DNA of 64,000 nucleotides, from the NCBI GenBank assembly GCA_964412195.1, contig CAYPNP010000002.1:376515-440514 (forward strand), read 5' to 3'. The notes under the pieces were generated by a model, which saw nothing but the letters and a program-made list of their open reading frames with translations, had not been told where the DNA came from and made no database searches. This document shows, one piece after another, positions 53,409-62,459 of the stretch; positions within the stretch are counted from its first letter, which is position 1, and every line of letters begins with the position of its first letter. The position numbers and the translations under genes are program-made. The DNA is from CAYPNP01 sp964412195. Its GTDB lineage: Bacteria; Acidobacteriota; JAAYUB01.

Positions 53409-54194
53409 ATGATCAAGATCTGTCTCCTGGGCAGCGGCAGCAGCGGCAACGCCACGTTGGTCTCCTCCGGAGACACCCACCTCCTCATCGACTGCGGCCT
53501 CTTCGCCCGGCGCATCGTCCGCCAGCTGGGCGAACTGGGCGTCTCCCCCGACCGGCTCTCGGGCATCCTGATCACCCACGAGCACACCGACCACGTGCGG
53601 GGGCTCGGCACCCTGCTGCGCGGCCTCGAGGTGCCGGTCGTTCTCTCCCGCCTCACCGCCGGCGGGATCTCCAGCCTGAACGGCGACGTGGCGCTGCAGT
53701 TCTTTGACGTGGGCGAACCCTTCAAGATCGGCCGGCTGGAGATCCACCCGTTCGCGGTGTCCCACGACGCCGCCGATCCCTGCGGCTTCACCTTCCGCAG
53801 CCGGGGGGTGCAGGTGTCCTACGTCACCGACCTGGGGTGCATGACCGAGCTGGTGCGGCAGCGGGTGCAGGGCGCCCACTGCCTGGTGATCGAGTCCAAC
53901 CACGACGAGGACATGCTCAAGGTCGGCCCGTACCCCTGGCCGCTGAAGCAGCGCGTCCTCAGCCGGCTGGGGCACCTCAGCAACCGCGCCCTGGGCGAGT
54001 TCCTGGGGGCGGACTTCGACGGCCGGGCCCGCACGCTGGTCCTGGCGCACCTCAGCCGCCAGAACAACCACCCCGAGCTGGCCCGCGCCGCCGCCGAGCA
54101 GGCCCTCGCCGGCCGGTCGTTCGCCCGCGCCGGCGACGTCCGCATCGTCGTGGCGGAGCACCACCGCGCCACGCCGGTCATCACCGTCGAATAG
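53409..54194 (+). CDS. MBL-fold metallohydrolase (YycJ/WalJ-like)
   Basis: 261 residues from ATG 53409. The metal motif HxHxDH is H57, H59, D61, H62 in ITHEHTDHVRGLG. The opening IKICLLGSGSSGNATLVSSGDTHLLIDCG is typical of the YycJ branch, as is the C-terminal LGHLSNRALGEFLG and LVLAHLSRQNNHPELA. It is thought to be a 5'-3' exonuclease-type or related phosphodiesterase. It precedes purB by 12 bp. Confidence 0.93.
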   Translation: MIKICLLGSGSSGNATLVSSGDTHLLIDCGLFARRIVRQLGELGVSPDRLSGILITHEHTDHVRGLGTLLRGLEVPVVLSRLTAGGISSLNGDVALQFFDVGEPFKIGRLEIHPFAVSHDAADPCGFTFRSRGVQVSYVTDLGCMTELVRQRVQGAHCLVIESNHDEDMLKVGPYPWPLKQRVLSRLGHLSNRALGEFLGADFDGRARTLVLAHLSRQNNHPELARAAAEQALAGRSFARAGDVRIVVAEHHRATPVITVE

Positions 54195-54206
54195 AAAGGA
54201 GCCGCC

Positions 54207-55511
54207 GTGATCCCGCGTTACACGACTCCGGAAATGCGCCGTCTCTGGAGCGAGGAAAACCGCTTCCAGCAGTGGCTGGCCGTCGAAATCGCCGTCTGCC
54301 GGGTGCTGGCCCGCCGGGGGGTGATCCCCGCCGCGGCCGCCGAGGCCATCGCCGCCCGGGCCGCCTTCTCCGTCCCGCGGATCCACGAGATCGAGCACAC
54401 CACCCACCACGACGTGGTCGCCTTCACCACCGCCGTGGCCGAGCACGTGGGCGAGCACTCGCGCTGGTTCCACTACGGCCTGACCTCCACCGACGTGGTG
54501 GACACGGCCCAGGCCCTGCAGCTCCAGGAGGCCACCGCCCTCATCCGCGCGGAGATGCTGGCGCTGGCGGCCACGCTGAAGGAGATGGCCTTCCGCTACA
54601 AGACGACCCCGACCATCGGGCGCACCCACGGCGTCCACGCCGAACCCACCACCTTCGGCCTGAAGTTCGCCCTGTGGTACGCCGAGCTGGGCCGCCAGCT
54701 CCAGGCCCTCGACCTGGCCGGCGGGATGGTGGCCTGCGGCAAGATCTCCGGCGCGGTGGGCACGTTCGCCCACCTGGAGCCGGCGGTGGAGGAGGAAGTC
54801 TGCCGCGATTTGGGCATCGCCTTCGCCCCGGTGAGCACCCAGGTGCTCCAGCGCGACCGGCACGCCCACTACCTCTGCGCCCTGGCCGCCCTCGGCGGGA
54901 CGCTGGAGAAGATCGCCCTGGAGATCCGCCACCTCCAGCGGACCGAGGTCCGGGAGGCCGAGGAGCCGTTCCGGGCCGGTCAGAAGGGCTCGTCGGCCAT
55001 GCCCCACAAGCGCAATCCGGTCAAGTGCGAGCAGATCTGCGGGCTGGCCCGGGTGCTGCGCGCCAACGCCCTGGTCGGCCTCGAGAACCAGGCCCTCTGG
55101 CACGAGCGGGACATCTCCCACTCCTCGGCCGAGCGCGTGGTCCTGCCCGACAGCACGACCCTGGCGCATTACCTGCTCCGGTCCCTGAACAGCATCGTCA
55201 AGAACCTGCACGTTTACCCAGACCAGATGCTCCGCAACCTCGGCCTGACCCACGGCCTGATCCACTCGGGCGCGCTGCTGCTGGTCCTGGCCGAGAAGGG
55301 CGTGCTGCGCGAGACCGCCTACGCCTGGGTGCAGCGCAACGCCATGAAGGTGTGGGAGCAGGGAGTCGAGTTCCAGGCCCTCGTCCAGGCCGACCCGGAC
55401 ATCCGGGCGCACCTGGGCGAGGCGGAAATTGCACAACTTTTCAATCTGGAGCATCCATTCCGTCATGTGGACGCCATCTTCCGGCGCGTATTCGCCGCGC
55501 CGCTCGAGTGA
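54207..55511 (+). CDS. purB: Adenylosuccinate lyase
   Basis: 434 residues, GTG start. The fumarase/aspartase superfamily signature GSSAMPHKRNPVKCE is present, with the active-site HTTHHDVVAFTTAVAEHVG, YGLTSTDVVDTAQALQ and GRTHGVHAEPTTFGLKFA. It works twice in purine synthesis, releasing fumarate from SAICAR and from adenylosuccinate. Length is normal. Confidence 0.97.
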   Translation: MIPRYTTPEMRRLWSEENRFQQWLAVEIAVCRVLARRGVIPAAAAEAIAARAAFSVPRIHEIEHTTHHDVVAFTTAVAEHVGEHSRWFHYGLTSTDVVDTAQALQLQEATALIRAEMLALAATLKEMAFRYKTTPTIGRTHGVHAEPTTFGLKFALWYAELGRQLQALDLAGGMVACGKISGAVGTFAHLEPAVEEEVCRDLGIAFAPVSTQVLQRDRHAHYLCALAALGGTLEKIALEIRHLQRTEVREAEEPFRAGQKGSSAMPHKRNPVKCEQICGLARVLRANALVGLENQALWHERDISHSSAERVVLPDSTTLAHYLLRSLNSIVKNLHVYPDQMLRNLGLTHGLIHSGALLLVLAEKGVLRETAYAWVQRNAMKVWEQGVEFQALVQADPDIRAHLGEAEIAQLFNLEHPFRHVDAIFRRVFAAPLE

Positions 55512-55515
55512 GACG

Positions 55516-56121
55516 ATGAGCCGTCGCCGACTGACCTGGTGCCTGGCCACTGTGATGGCGCTGGCCGGCATCGCCGCCGCCCAGAAACCGCTCGTCCCCG
55601 CCGGCCCGGCGGTGCTGGAGTACGAGTCCGATAGCGCGTCGGGCAACACCCGCTGCGTCTTCCGGATCCAGGCAGTCGCCCCCGACCTGCGGGTGGAATG
55701 GGAGGAGGACTTCAAACTGGGCGCCTTCATCGTGCCGGCCCAGGTCCTGGAGAAGTCCCGCGAGTACCTCCGCCGCGCCGCCCTGGCCAACGGCCGGGAG
55801 GTGGTAATGAAGGCGCCCGTGCTGGTGCTGGGCCGGGAGCTGTTCGACGCCGTCGCGCGGGGCGAGAAGGCGGTGTTGAAGATCCAGGGCGTGGAGGGCT
55901 GGTTGCGGAAGGACGGCGCCAAGGTGTACGAGATCGACGGTATGAGTTTGCCCGCCCTGGTCTGCCGCGACAACATAGACCGGATCTACGTCTTCCAGGA
56001 TTGCCGGGAATTCCCGCTCCTGCTGGAGTATCAGACTCCCTACTATCACGAGCGCCTCACCCGGACTCTCGAGGGCCGCGGCGTCATCTTCCGCTGGTTC
56101 AAGACCAAGCCCGCAAAGTAA
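55516..56121 (+). CDS. Exported protein of unknown function
   Basis: 201 residues, 4 bp after purB. A signal peptide (LTWCLATVMALAGIAAAQ) is followed by beta-strand-rich sequence (GPAVLEYESDSASGNTRCVFRIQAVAPDLRVEWEEDFKLG) and a C-terminal LLLEYQTPYYHERLTRTLEGRGVIFRWFKTK. Two cysteines near the middle. No family recognised. It is not separated from purB by a terminator. Confidence 0.75.
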   Translation: MSRRRLTWCLATVMALAGIAAAQKPLVPAGPAVLEYESDSASGNTRCVFRIQAVAPDLRVEWEEDFKLGAFIVPAQVLEKSREYLRRAALANGREVVMKAPVLVLGRELFDAVARGEKAVLKIQGVEGWLRKDGAKVYEIDGMSLPALVCRDNIDRIYVFQDCREFPLLLEYQTPYYHERLTRTLEGRGVIFRWFKTKPAK

Positions 56122-56299
56122 GCGCCTTCCTCCGGACGAACTCCCCTTCCCGAATTCCAGAGCACAAAGCACCGGCTCCCAGCCGAAATCTGGAGCGCCG
56201 GCTTCAAGAAGATCGATGGCCTCCTGCCCGCCAGCCCATAGTCCGGGTCGACCCGCCCTGGAACACAGCTCGCCGCGGTCAACCATCCGAATCGCCAGG

Positions 56300-56625
56300 A
56301 CCCCCAGGTGCCAGTCAATGTCACGACACTCTTGGAAGCCGTGGGTGCCACTCTTTGTCACGATGCCGCCGGCGCCAAGCTCCGTCACAAGATTCAGGTT
56401 TCTGAACGATGGCAGTGGAACGATGGCGGTGCCAGGCTCCGTTACGATGGCGGTGCCGATGGCGGTGCCAGGCTCCATTACGATGGTTGTGCCAGGCTCC
56501 GTCACGAATCCGATTTACTCTGCGGTCTCTGCGGCTCTGCGTGTAAAATATTGTTTTATTTAGAGTTGATATCGTAATCTGCAGAGAGAAAACGAGCTTG
56601 TCGTGACAGAGCCTGGCACCATCAC
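56300..56625. repeat. Left arm of a symmetric repeat cassette: GGTGCCAGGCTCYGTCAC units and a CTCTGCGG element
   Basis: About seven degenerate GGTGCCAGGCTCYGTCAC units lie between 56308 and 56621; the last, at 56603-56621, is inverted relative to the others. A 44-bp element at 56517-56560 begins ACTCTGCGGTCTCTGCGG and matches 57367-57410, inverted, at 41 of 44 positions. No open frame here is protein-like. Confidence 0.85.
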
Positions 56626-56743
56626 ACCCTTTCGGCGATCGCCCCGGCCGCGATAGACGGGACAAACTTTCTCCCGTGCGAGACGTACACCACCTGTCAA
56701 TACTGCAAGGCGAAGAGCTGGAATCTTCCGGAAAGGAGAACTG

Positions 56744-57280
56744 ATGGATCGCAAGGAATTCCTGAAAAGCGCCTGCGGGCTCGGCATGTGCGGATGCGTG
56801 CTGAACCTGCTCGGCTCGCCCAGCCGGCTTCAGGCGGCCGATACTCCCGGCGAGGATCCGCGTCTTCGCTTCACCCGGTACCAGTTGGCGAAGCTGCTCG
56901 GGTTCATGGCCGCGGGCGCTCCTGCAGGGACCTGCGCGGAGATCCTGGAGAAGACCGGCCGAGAATGCGCCAAGCTGGGCCAGCTCGGGGTTCGGTTCAA
57001 GGGGAACCCGGAGGGCTACTTTGCCACGGCCAACAAGAGCTGGGGCACCGAGTTCACCTGGGATAAGGAAAAGAACGTTGTCACCATCGCGGTGGCCGAA
57101 GGGGAGTGCGGCTGTCCGCTGGTCGACCCGAAGCGGACGCCGCCGCTCTGGTGCAACTGCTCCGTCGGGTACCAGAAGGAGAGTTTCGAAGCCATCTTCG
57201 GCAAGCCGGTCCAGGTCAAGTTGAAGGAATCCAAGCTCAGCGGAAGCAAGCGCTGCATCTTCGAGGTCGCCCTGTCGTAG
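56744..57280 (+). CDS. Cysteine-rich exported protein inside the repeat cassette, function unknown
   Basis: 178 residues. The start resembles a twin-arginine-like leader but lacks the second Arg (MDRKEFLKSACGLGMCGCVLNLLG). Ten cysteines include a C122/C124 pair and a C137/C139 pair, as CGCPLVDPKRTPPLWCNCSVGYQKESFEAIFGKPVQVKLKESKLSGSKRCIFEVALS. The closing G...C.F pattern resembles the ends of ATC-hydrolase and V4R-type small-molecule domains, but that is only a loose similarity. It could bind a metal or a redox cofactor in the envelope. It is bounded on both sides by inverted copies of the same repeats. Confidence 0.7.
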   Translation: MDRKEFLKSACGLGMCGCVLNLLGSPSRLQAADTPGEDPRLRFTRYQLAKLLGFMAAGAPAGTCAEILEKTGRECAKLGQLGVRFKGNPEGYFATANKSWGTEFTWDKEKNVVTIAVAEGECGCPLVDPKRTPPLWCNCSVGYQKESFEAIFGKPVQVKLKESKLSGSKRCIFEVALS

Positions 57281-57299
57281 CCGGCGGCAGTGTCTGTCA

Positions 57300-57465
57300 T
57301 CGTGATTGAGCCTGACACCATAGATTATGACGCCATGGAATACTCATCAGCTCAAATTTAAACTGTAATTAAACAATATTTTACACGCAGAAGCGCAGAG
57401 ACCGCAGAGTCATTGGAATTTGTGACAGAGCCTGACACCGTGGCGTCGCATGGCGCCTGACACCG
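57300..57465. repeat. Right arm of the symmetric repeat cassette
   Basis: Inverted GGTGCCAGGCTC-type units (reading GTGAtTGAGCCTGACACC and GTGACAGAGCCTGACACC) lie at 57302-57319 and 57422-57439, with a partial copy near 57452. The 44-bp inverted CTCTGCGG element is at 57367-57410. Together with the left arm they frame the gene at 56744. Confidence 0.85.
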
Positions 57466-57550
57466 TGGCGTCTTGGGAAGGCATTTGGCCCTCGGTCGCC
57501 CAATCAGGTCTTCCTGCAGATACCCACCATCACGATAATCTCCCGCCTGA

Positions 57551-57602
57551 CCCAGGGCTCGCTGCGCTCGCACTGGGCTCTCAACGGCCGGCCCTGCGGG
57601 CC
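57551..57602. repeat. REP-like palindromic element
   Basis: An imperfect palindrome (57551-57577, centre GCTCGCTGCGCTCGC) is followed by a second hairpin GGCCC-TGC-GGGCC at 57590-57602. The compound structure resembles REP/BIME-type extragenic elements. Confidence 0.5.
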
Positions 57603-57625
57603 TACAGGCTTGAGACAGGAGTCCT

Positions 57626-58051
57626 TCAAGTTGTTTGAATCAAGATCTCCCGGCGGTCGGCGCCGAGGTGGCGCAGGCGGACCTCGACGGCGCCGGGGGG
57701 CGGGTCGGAAAGGCGCTCGGCCCACTCCACCAGGACGATGCCGGTGCCTGTGAACAGATCCTCCAGGCCGATGCTGTGGATGGCGGCAGCACCTTCCAAC
57801 CGGTACAAATCCACGTGGTGGACCGGGCCGGCCGCGCCGGGATACTCGTTGACCAGGGTGAAGGAGGGGCTGCGCACCAGGCGCGCCGGCACGCCCAGCG
57901 CCCGGCAGACGCCCCGGATGAAGACCGTCTTGCCCGTGCCGAGGTCGCCGTAGAAAAGGACAGCGGCGGGCGGGCGTAGATCCCGCCCGAAGTCCTCCCC
58001 GAGCCGGAACGTCTCTTCTTCGGATTGGGTCTCGAACCGGCGCTCCGTCAT
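57626..58051 (-). CDS. tsaE: tRNA threonylcarbamoylation ATPase TsaE
   Basis: 141 residues. Walker A is GDLGTGKT at 35-42, followed by VPARLVRSPSFTLVNEYPG and the HVDLYRLEG and VLVEWAERL motifs characteristic of TsaE. It assists TsaBD in making t6A at position 37 of tRNAs. It overlaps nnr by 4 bp (ATGA), a common pairing. Confidence 0.95.
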   Translation of the reverse strand: MTERRFETQSEEETFRLGEDFGRDLRPPAAVLFYGDLGTGKTVFIRGVCRALGVPARLVRSPSFTLVNEYPGAAGPVHHVDLYRLEGAAAIHSIGLEDLFTGTGIVLVEWAERLSDPPPGAVEVRLRHLGADRREILIQTT

Positions 58052-59619
58052 GATTCCGAGATCTTCTGGACGGCGGCGTGGACCTGGTTGATCAGGTCCC
58101 GGGCGATCAGGGCCTCCTCGGTGAAGGCCTCCGCCGCCAAATCCCCCGCCAGCCCGTGGACGTGCACGGCGGCGGTGCAGGCCAGCACCCAGGCCTCGGG
58201 GTTCTGGTGGTTAATGCGGGCGCAGTAAGCCCCCAAGAGTCCCGAGAGCACGTCGCCCGAGCCCGCCGTGGCCATGCCCGGGTTGCCGGTGGAGTTGATC
58301 CAGACCTGCCCGCCCGGTTCGGCGGTCACGGTCCGATGCCCCTTCAGGATCAGGTACACGCCGTGGGTGCGGGCAAAGTCACGCGCCAAGGATTCCCTGT
58401 TCTCTTGCACCTCGCCGGTGGGGCAAGCCATCAGCCGGGCCATCTCGCCCGGATGGGGCGTGAGCACCAGCGGCACCTGCACTTTCTTCAGCAGATCCAT
58501 GTCTTCGGCCAGGCAGTTCAGGGCGTCGGCATCGATGACGGCCGGCACTTCCAGCTTCGGCAGCAGCGTCCGGATGAAGCGCTTGGTCGCCGGGTTGTGG
58601 CCCAGCCCCGGCCCCAGCACCAGAAGGTCGCGCTGCCCCAAGAGTTCCAGCACCGCCGGGACGGCGCCCTTGTCGAGGAAGCCGTCCGCCGTGCAGGGGA
58701 GCGGCTCGGCCATCAGCTCGGGGCAGTCGGACAGGGCGGCGACGGCGTAGGGCTCGGGCACGGCCAGGGTCACCAGCCCCGCCCCGCCCCGCAGCGCCGC
58801 CAGCCCGGCCAGCCGGACCGCCCCCGTCTTACCCCGGCAGCCGCCCACCACCAGGACGTGGCCGTAGTTGCCCTTGTGGGTGGTCTTCTTGCGGGGCAGG
58901 AAGAAGCCCTGGATGTCGTCGGCCGTGGCCCAGTTCAGGTAGTGGGCCGGCAGGTCGATGAGGGCATCCGGCGTGCCGATGGCCACGGTGTACAGGTCGC
59001 CGGTGTACAGGCCCGCCTCCCCCAGCACCAGCCCCGGCTTGGCCGCGGTGAAGGTGACGGTCAGGTCGGCGAAGACGGCCGTCTCCACGGGCTGGTACTC
59101 GTCGGCGAACAGGCCCGAGGGGATGTCCACCGACGCCACCTGGGCGGGAGACTGGTTGATCGCCTCGATCACGTGGGCCAGGAACCCCTCCGCCGGCTTG
59201 CTCAGGCCGGTGCCGAGGATGGCGTCGACGATCAGCTGGTAGCCGTCCAGCGAAACGCCCTTCTTCCGCCAAGCCTCCAGGCTGGGGACCTCCTTCAGGG
59301 GGACGGCGCCATAGTTCCGCAGGATCTCGTAATTGACCCGGGCCTCGTTCTGGATGTCCTTGGCCGGGCAGAGAATGTACACGTCGGGGACGATCCCGCG
59401 CATGAAGAGCTGCCGGGCGATCACGAAGCCGTCGCCCCCGTTGTTGCCCCGGCCGCAGACCACCGCCACGCGGAAGGCGTCCAGCTGCTCGAATTGCTCT
59501 TCCAGGACCTGGACCACGCCGATGCCGGCGTTCTCCATCAGGGTGGTGCCGGGGATGCCCAAGTCCTGGATCGTCTTGCGGTCCACCACTCTCATTTGAC
59601 CGGCGGTGAGCAGTTTCAT
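58048..59619 (-). CDS. nnr: Bifunctional NAD(P)H-hydrate epimerase / ADP-dependent NAD(P)H-hydrate dehydratase
   Basis: 523 residues. The N-terminal YjeF epimerase half begins KLLTAGQMRVVDRKTIQDLGIPGTTLMENAG and includes VVCGRGNNGGDGFVIARQL. The C-terminal ribokinase-like half holds HVLVVGGCRGKTGAVRLAGLAALRGGAGLVTLA and the catalytic NSTGNPGMATAGSGDVLSGLLGAY. It repairs hydrated NADH and NADPH. Length is normal for the fused form. Confidence 0.96.
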   Translation of the reverse strand: MKLLTAGQMRVVDRKTIQDLGIPGTTLMENAGIGVVQVLEEQFEQLDAFRVAVVCGRGNNGGDGFVIARQLFMRGIVPDVYILCPAKDIQNEARVNYEILRNYGAVPLKEVPSLEAWRKKGVSLDGYQLIVDAILGTGLSKPAEGFLAHVIEAINQSPAQVASVDIPSGLFADEYQPVETAVFADLTVTFTAAKPGLVLGEAGLYTGDLYTVAIGTPDALIDLPAHYLNWATADDIQGFFLPRKKTTHKGNYGHVLVVGGCRGKTGAVRLAGLAALRGGAGLVTLAVPEPYAVAALSDCPELMAEPLPCTADGFLDKGAVPAVLELLGQRDLLVLGPGLGHNPATKRFIRTLLPKLEVPAVIDADALNCLAEDMDLLKKVQVPLVLTPHPGEMARLMACPTGEVQENRESLARDFARTHGVYLILKGHRTVTAEPGGQVWINSTGNPGMATAGSGDVLSGLLGAYCARINHQNPEAWVLACTAAVHVHGLAGDLAAEAFTEEALIARDLINQVHAAVQKISES

Positions 59620-59644
59620 AGGCTACTCCCTCAATGGTTTCGGA

Positions 59645-60814
59645 TCACGGGGCCGTCGCCGCGGCGGCGGCGCGGTCCAGGCGGAGGAAGAATTCGTCAA
59701 TCTCCTCCGCGGTGTTGTAGAAATGCGGGGACACCCGGATGAAGCCGTTCCGGGCGGCCACCTGCACGCCGTCGCGGGCCAGGGCGGCTACGATCGCGGC
59801 GGAATCCCGGCCCGGCACGCGGAATGAGACGATGCCGGACGTGGCGCCGATCTCCGGCGTGGCCACGGTCAGCCCCCGATCGACGGCCGACCGGCGCACT
59901 CGCCGCGCCAGCGCCCGGACCTGCCCCGCCACCGCCTCCGCGCCCAGCTTCTCCTGGAACGCGAGCGAGGCCCGCAGCGCGTGGGCGCCGAAAGCCGAGA
60001 CGTTTCCGGTTTCGTACCGGCGGGCGGAGGGGGAAAACTCGAGCTGGTAGTCGAGGGTGTTCTCCCAGTGCGTGACACCCAGCCAGCCCACCAGGGCCGG
60101 CCGGACGAGGTCCTGGACCTCCTGCCGGCAGTAGAGGAAGCCGAAGCCCTCTCCGGCCATCCACCACTTGTGGCAGCCGCAGGCCACGAAATCGACGTTT
60201 ACGGCCCGGATGTCCAGCGGCAGCGCCCCGAGCTGCTGGACGGCGTCGACGCAGAACAGGATCCCCCGCTCGCGACAGAAGCGCCCCAACGCCGCCAGGT
60301 CCGCCTGGAACCCGTTGTAGAACTGGACCGAGCTGATGGCGAGCACGCGGGTGGACCCGTCGACTTGCGCTTGAACGTCTTCCAGTGTGAAGCCGCCGTC
60401 TCGTAGGGGCACGAAGCGGGTCTCCACCCCCTTCGAGGCTAGGTTCAGCCACGGGTAGACGTTGGCCGGGAATTCGACCGCCGGCACGACCACGTTGTCG
60501 CCAGGCCGCCAGTCCAGCCCCAGGGCCAGGACGCTGAGGCCTTCCGAGGTGTTGCGGGTGAAGGCGACCTCGCCGGCCCCGGCGCCGATCCATGCGGCCA
60601 GCCGGGTGCGGAGGTCCTCCAGGAGGTCCCACATTTTGTCCCAGTGCTTGTCCCCGAGAGTGGAGATGGCCCGGATGTACCCCCGGACGGCCTTCAGCAC
60701 ATAGCGGGGCAGCGGGCCCACCGCGGCGTGGTTCAGGTAGATCCAGTTGCGGGTCACCGGGAAGAGGGTGCGGCGGTCGGCTTCAGTGAACAGGGGCTTG
60801 GGTATGTCCGTCAT
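59645..60814 (-). CDS. Class V aminotransferase (cysteine desulfurase-like)
   Basis: 389 residues from ATG 60814; an in-frame ATG at 60850 is less likely. The PLP lysine is K216 in ACGCHKWWMAGEGFGFLYC and the pyridine-binding Asp is D190 in ILFCVDAVQQLGALPLD. The N-terminus WIYLNHAAVGPLPRYV and the FTRNTSEGLSVLALGLDW block are typical of this group. There is no active-site Cys loop that would prove desulfurase activity, so the substrate is open (isopenicillin epimerase-like and related enzymes share this pattern). TATAAT on the minus strand at 60855-60850 may be its -10. Confidence 0.85.
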   Translation of the reverse strand: MTDIPKPLFTEADRRTLFPVTRNWIYLNHAAVGPLPRYVLKAVRGYIRAISTLGDKHWDKMWDLLEDLRTRLAAWIGAGAGEVAFTRNTSEGLSVLALGLDWRPGDNVVVPAVEFPANVYPWLNLASKGVETRFVPLRDGGFTLEDVQAQVDGSTRVLAISSVQFYNGFQADLAALGRFCRERGILFCVDAVQQLGALPLDIRAVNVDFVACGCHKWWMAGEGFGFLYCRQEVQDLVRPALVGWLGVTHWENTLDYQLEFSPSARRYETGNVSAFGAHALRASLAFQEKLGAEAVAGQVRALARRVRRSAVDRGLTVATPEIGATSGIVSFRVPGRDSAAIVAALARDGVQVAARNGFIRVSPHFYNTAEEIDEFFLRLDRAAAAATAP

Positions 60815-60970
60815 GAATTGGTCATTTCCGCAGGTTGAATCACGGAGCAATTATAGCATACCGAGCGTTTTTCCCCGGGAAGCCCCGCCGGACGGGCGGC
60901 GGGAACTTTTCCCCGCATGAAACATCTTAATACATGAAGCGTAGAAGAAGTGAACGTACGAGGGGGTATT

Positions 60971-62431
60971 GTGAAAAGAACTATCATCACCGGCCTGATC
61001 CTCTTCAGCCTGTTGACTTTGTCCGCCCAGGCGGCAACGGCGGCGGCCCGCACCCCGCAGAACGCCAATCCGCGGGAGCAGGTCTGGAAGCTCCTCTCGC
61101 TGTTCCAGGAGTACATGTTCGAGCGCAACTACGACGAGGGTGAGAAGACGATCCGCGAAGCCCTCCGACTGGAGCCGGACAACCTCATCGCCATGGGCCA
61201 GCTGTCCTACCTGCTCATGAGGCGGGGCCGCGACGAGGAATCCAAGGCCCTCCGCGCCCAGATCGAGGCGAAACTCCCCAAGGCCAACCCGCTGGACCAG
61301 TTTCTCATCCTGATGGACGGCCTCGCCAAGGACACGGAGAACCTGCCGGCGCCGACCGAAGCCCGTCTCAAGGAACTGGAGAAACAACACCCCAACGACT
61401 TCGAGGTCTACTTCATCGGCGGCCATTTTTACCAGCGGGCGAACAATTTTCCCATGGCCATCCAGTACTTTGAAAAGACCCTCACGTTGGCCCCCTGGAT
61501 GGCCCAGGTCCACAACCAGCTTGGTTATCTCTACACTTACGTATGCAAGTATGACAAGGCGATCCAGCACCTGGAAGCGTATGCCCGGCTGCTGCCGGAA
61601 CGGGCCAATCCCCATGACAGCCTCGGCGAGACCTATTTCATGACCGGAAGGTACGAGGATGCCATCCGGGAATTCCAGAATGCCCTGGCGATCAGCCCCT
61701 CCTTCACCGAGGCTTCCTACCACATAATGGACGCCTACTCCGCCACCGGCCAGTACGACAAGGCGCTGCAGCAGGCCCTCCGGGTGTACGAATCCTCCGA
61801 TTCGCCAGAGTGGAAGGTCCGCGCGTTGGTGGCGATCAGCGACATCCAGCAGCAAAAGGGCAACCTGGACCTGGCCCGCGAAAAAGCCCAGGCGGCCATC
61901 GATCTCATGCCGACCGCATTTTCCCCGCTTTACCGTCTCGCGCTGGTTCAGATCGCGCAGGGGGATTTCCCCGGCGTCCAGGCGACCCTCGAAAAGTGGC
62001 AAAAGCAATTTTCCAGCATGCTCAACGGGAAGAAGAGCCCCAAGAGCGAGGACCTCAAGAGCCGGTACGATTACGTCGTGGGCCGGATGAACGAAGCCAT
62101 GGGGAACTTCCAAGCCGCCATTCAGGGATTCCAGCGGGTCAGCGACAGCATCCCGATCCTCCACCGCAGCATCGACGTCCGGCGCGATCTGGCGGAATCG
62201 TATTTCGCTGCGGGCCAGCCCGACCGGGCTCAGGAGATCCTGGGACAGATCCTGGCGGTGAATCCCAACCACGTGGCCAGCCTTCTGCTGGCGGCTAAAA
62301 TCGCCGCCGCGCAATCCAGGAACGCCGAGGCGCGGGGTTACCTGGCCCGCTGCCAGGCCGTCCTGAAGAAGGCGGATCCGCGGTCTCCCATCACCCGGGA
62401 TGTACAACAGCTCCTGCAGCAGGTAAAATAA
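60971..62431 (+). CDS. Exported tetratricopeptide repeat protein
   Basis: 486 residues from GTG 60971 (AGGGGG at 60961-60966), giving a clean signal peptide (KRTIITGLILFSLLTLSAQAATA); the GTG at 60950 is an alternative. TPR-like repeats fill the rest, for example NNFPMAIQYFEKTLTLAPWMAQVHNQLGYLYTYVCKYDKAIQHLEAYARLLPERANPHDSLGETYFMTGRYEDAIREFQNAL. A periplasmic protein-interaction platform is likely. It is 28 bp before the next gene, which suggests a shared transcript. Confidence 0.88.
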   Translation: MKRTIITGLILFSLLTLSAQAATAAARTPQNANPREQVWKLLSLFQEYMFERNYDEGEKTIREALRLEPDNLIAMGQLSYLLMRRGRDEESKALRAQIEAKLPKANPLDQFLILMDGLAKDTENLPAPTEARLKELEKQHPNDFEVYFIGGHFYQRANNFPMAIQYFEKTLTLAPWMAQVHNQLGYLYTYVCKYDKAIQHLEAYARLLPERANPHDSLGETYFMTGRYEDAIREFQNALAISPSFTEASYHIMDAYSATGQYDKALQQALRVYESSDSPEWKVRALVAISDIQQQKGNLDLAREKAQAAIDLMPTAFSPLYRLALVQIAQGDFPGVQATLEKWQKQFSSMLNGKKSPKSEDLKSRYDYVVGRMNEAMGNFQAAIQGFQRVSDSIPILHRSIDVRRDLAESYFAAGQPDRAQEILGQILAVNPNHVASLLLAAKIAAAQSRNAEARGYLARCQAVLKKADPRSPITRDVQQLLQQVK

Positions 62432-62459
62432 CGCAATCTTTTCGTCAAGCCGGTGGCGG

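Noticed and set aside
53331..55976. 881-residue open frame on the minus strand
   Set aside because: Antisense to the MBL-fold and purB genes, which have clear motifs; no protein features in the shadow.
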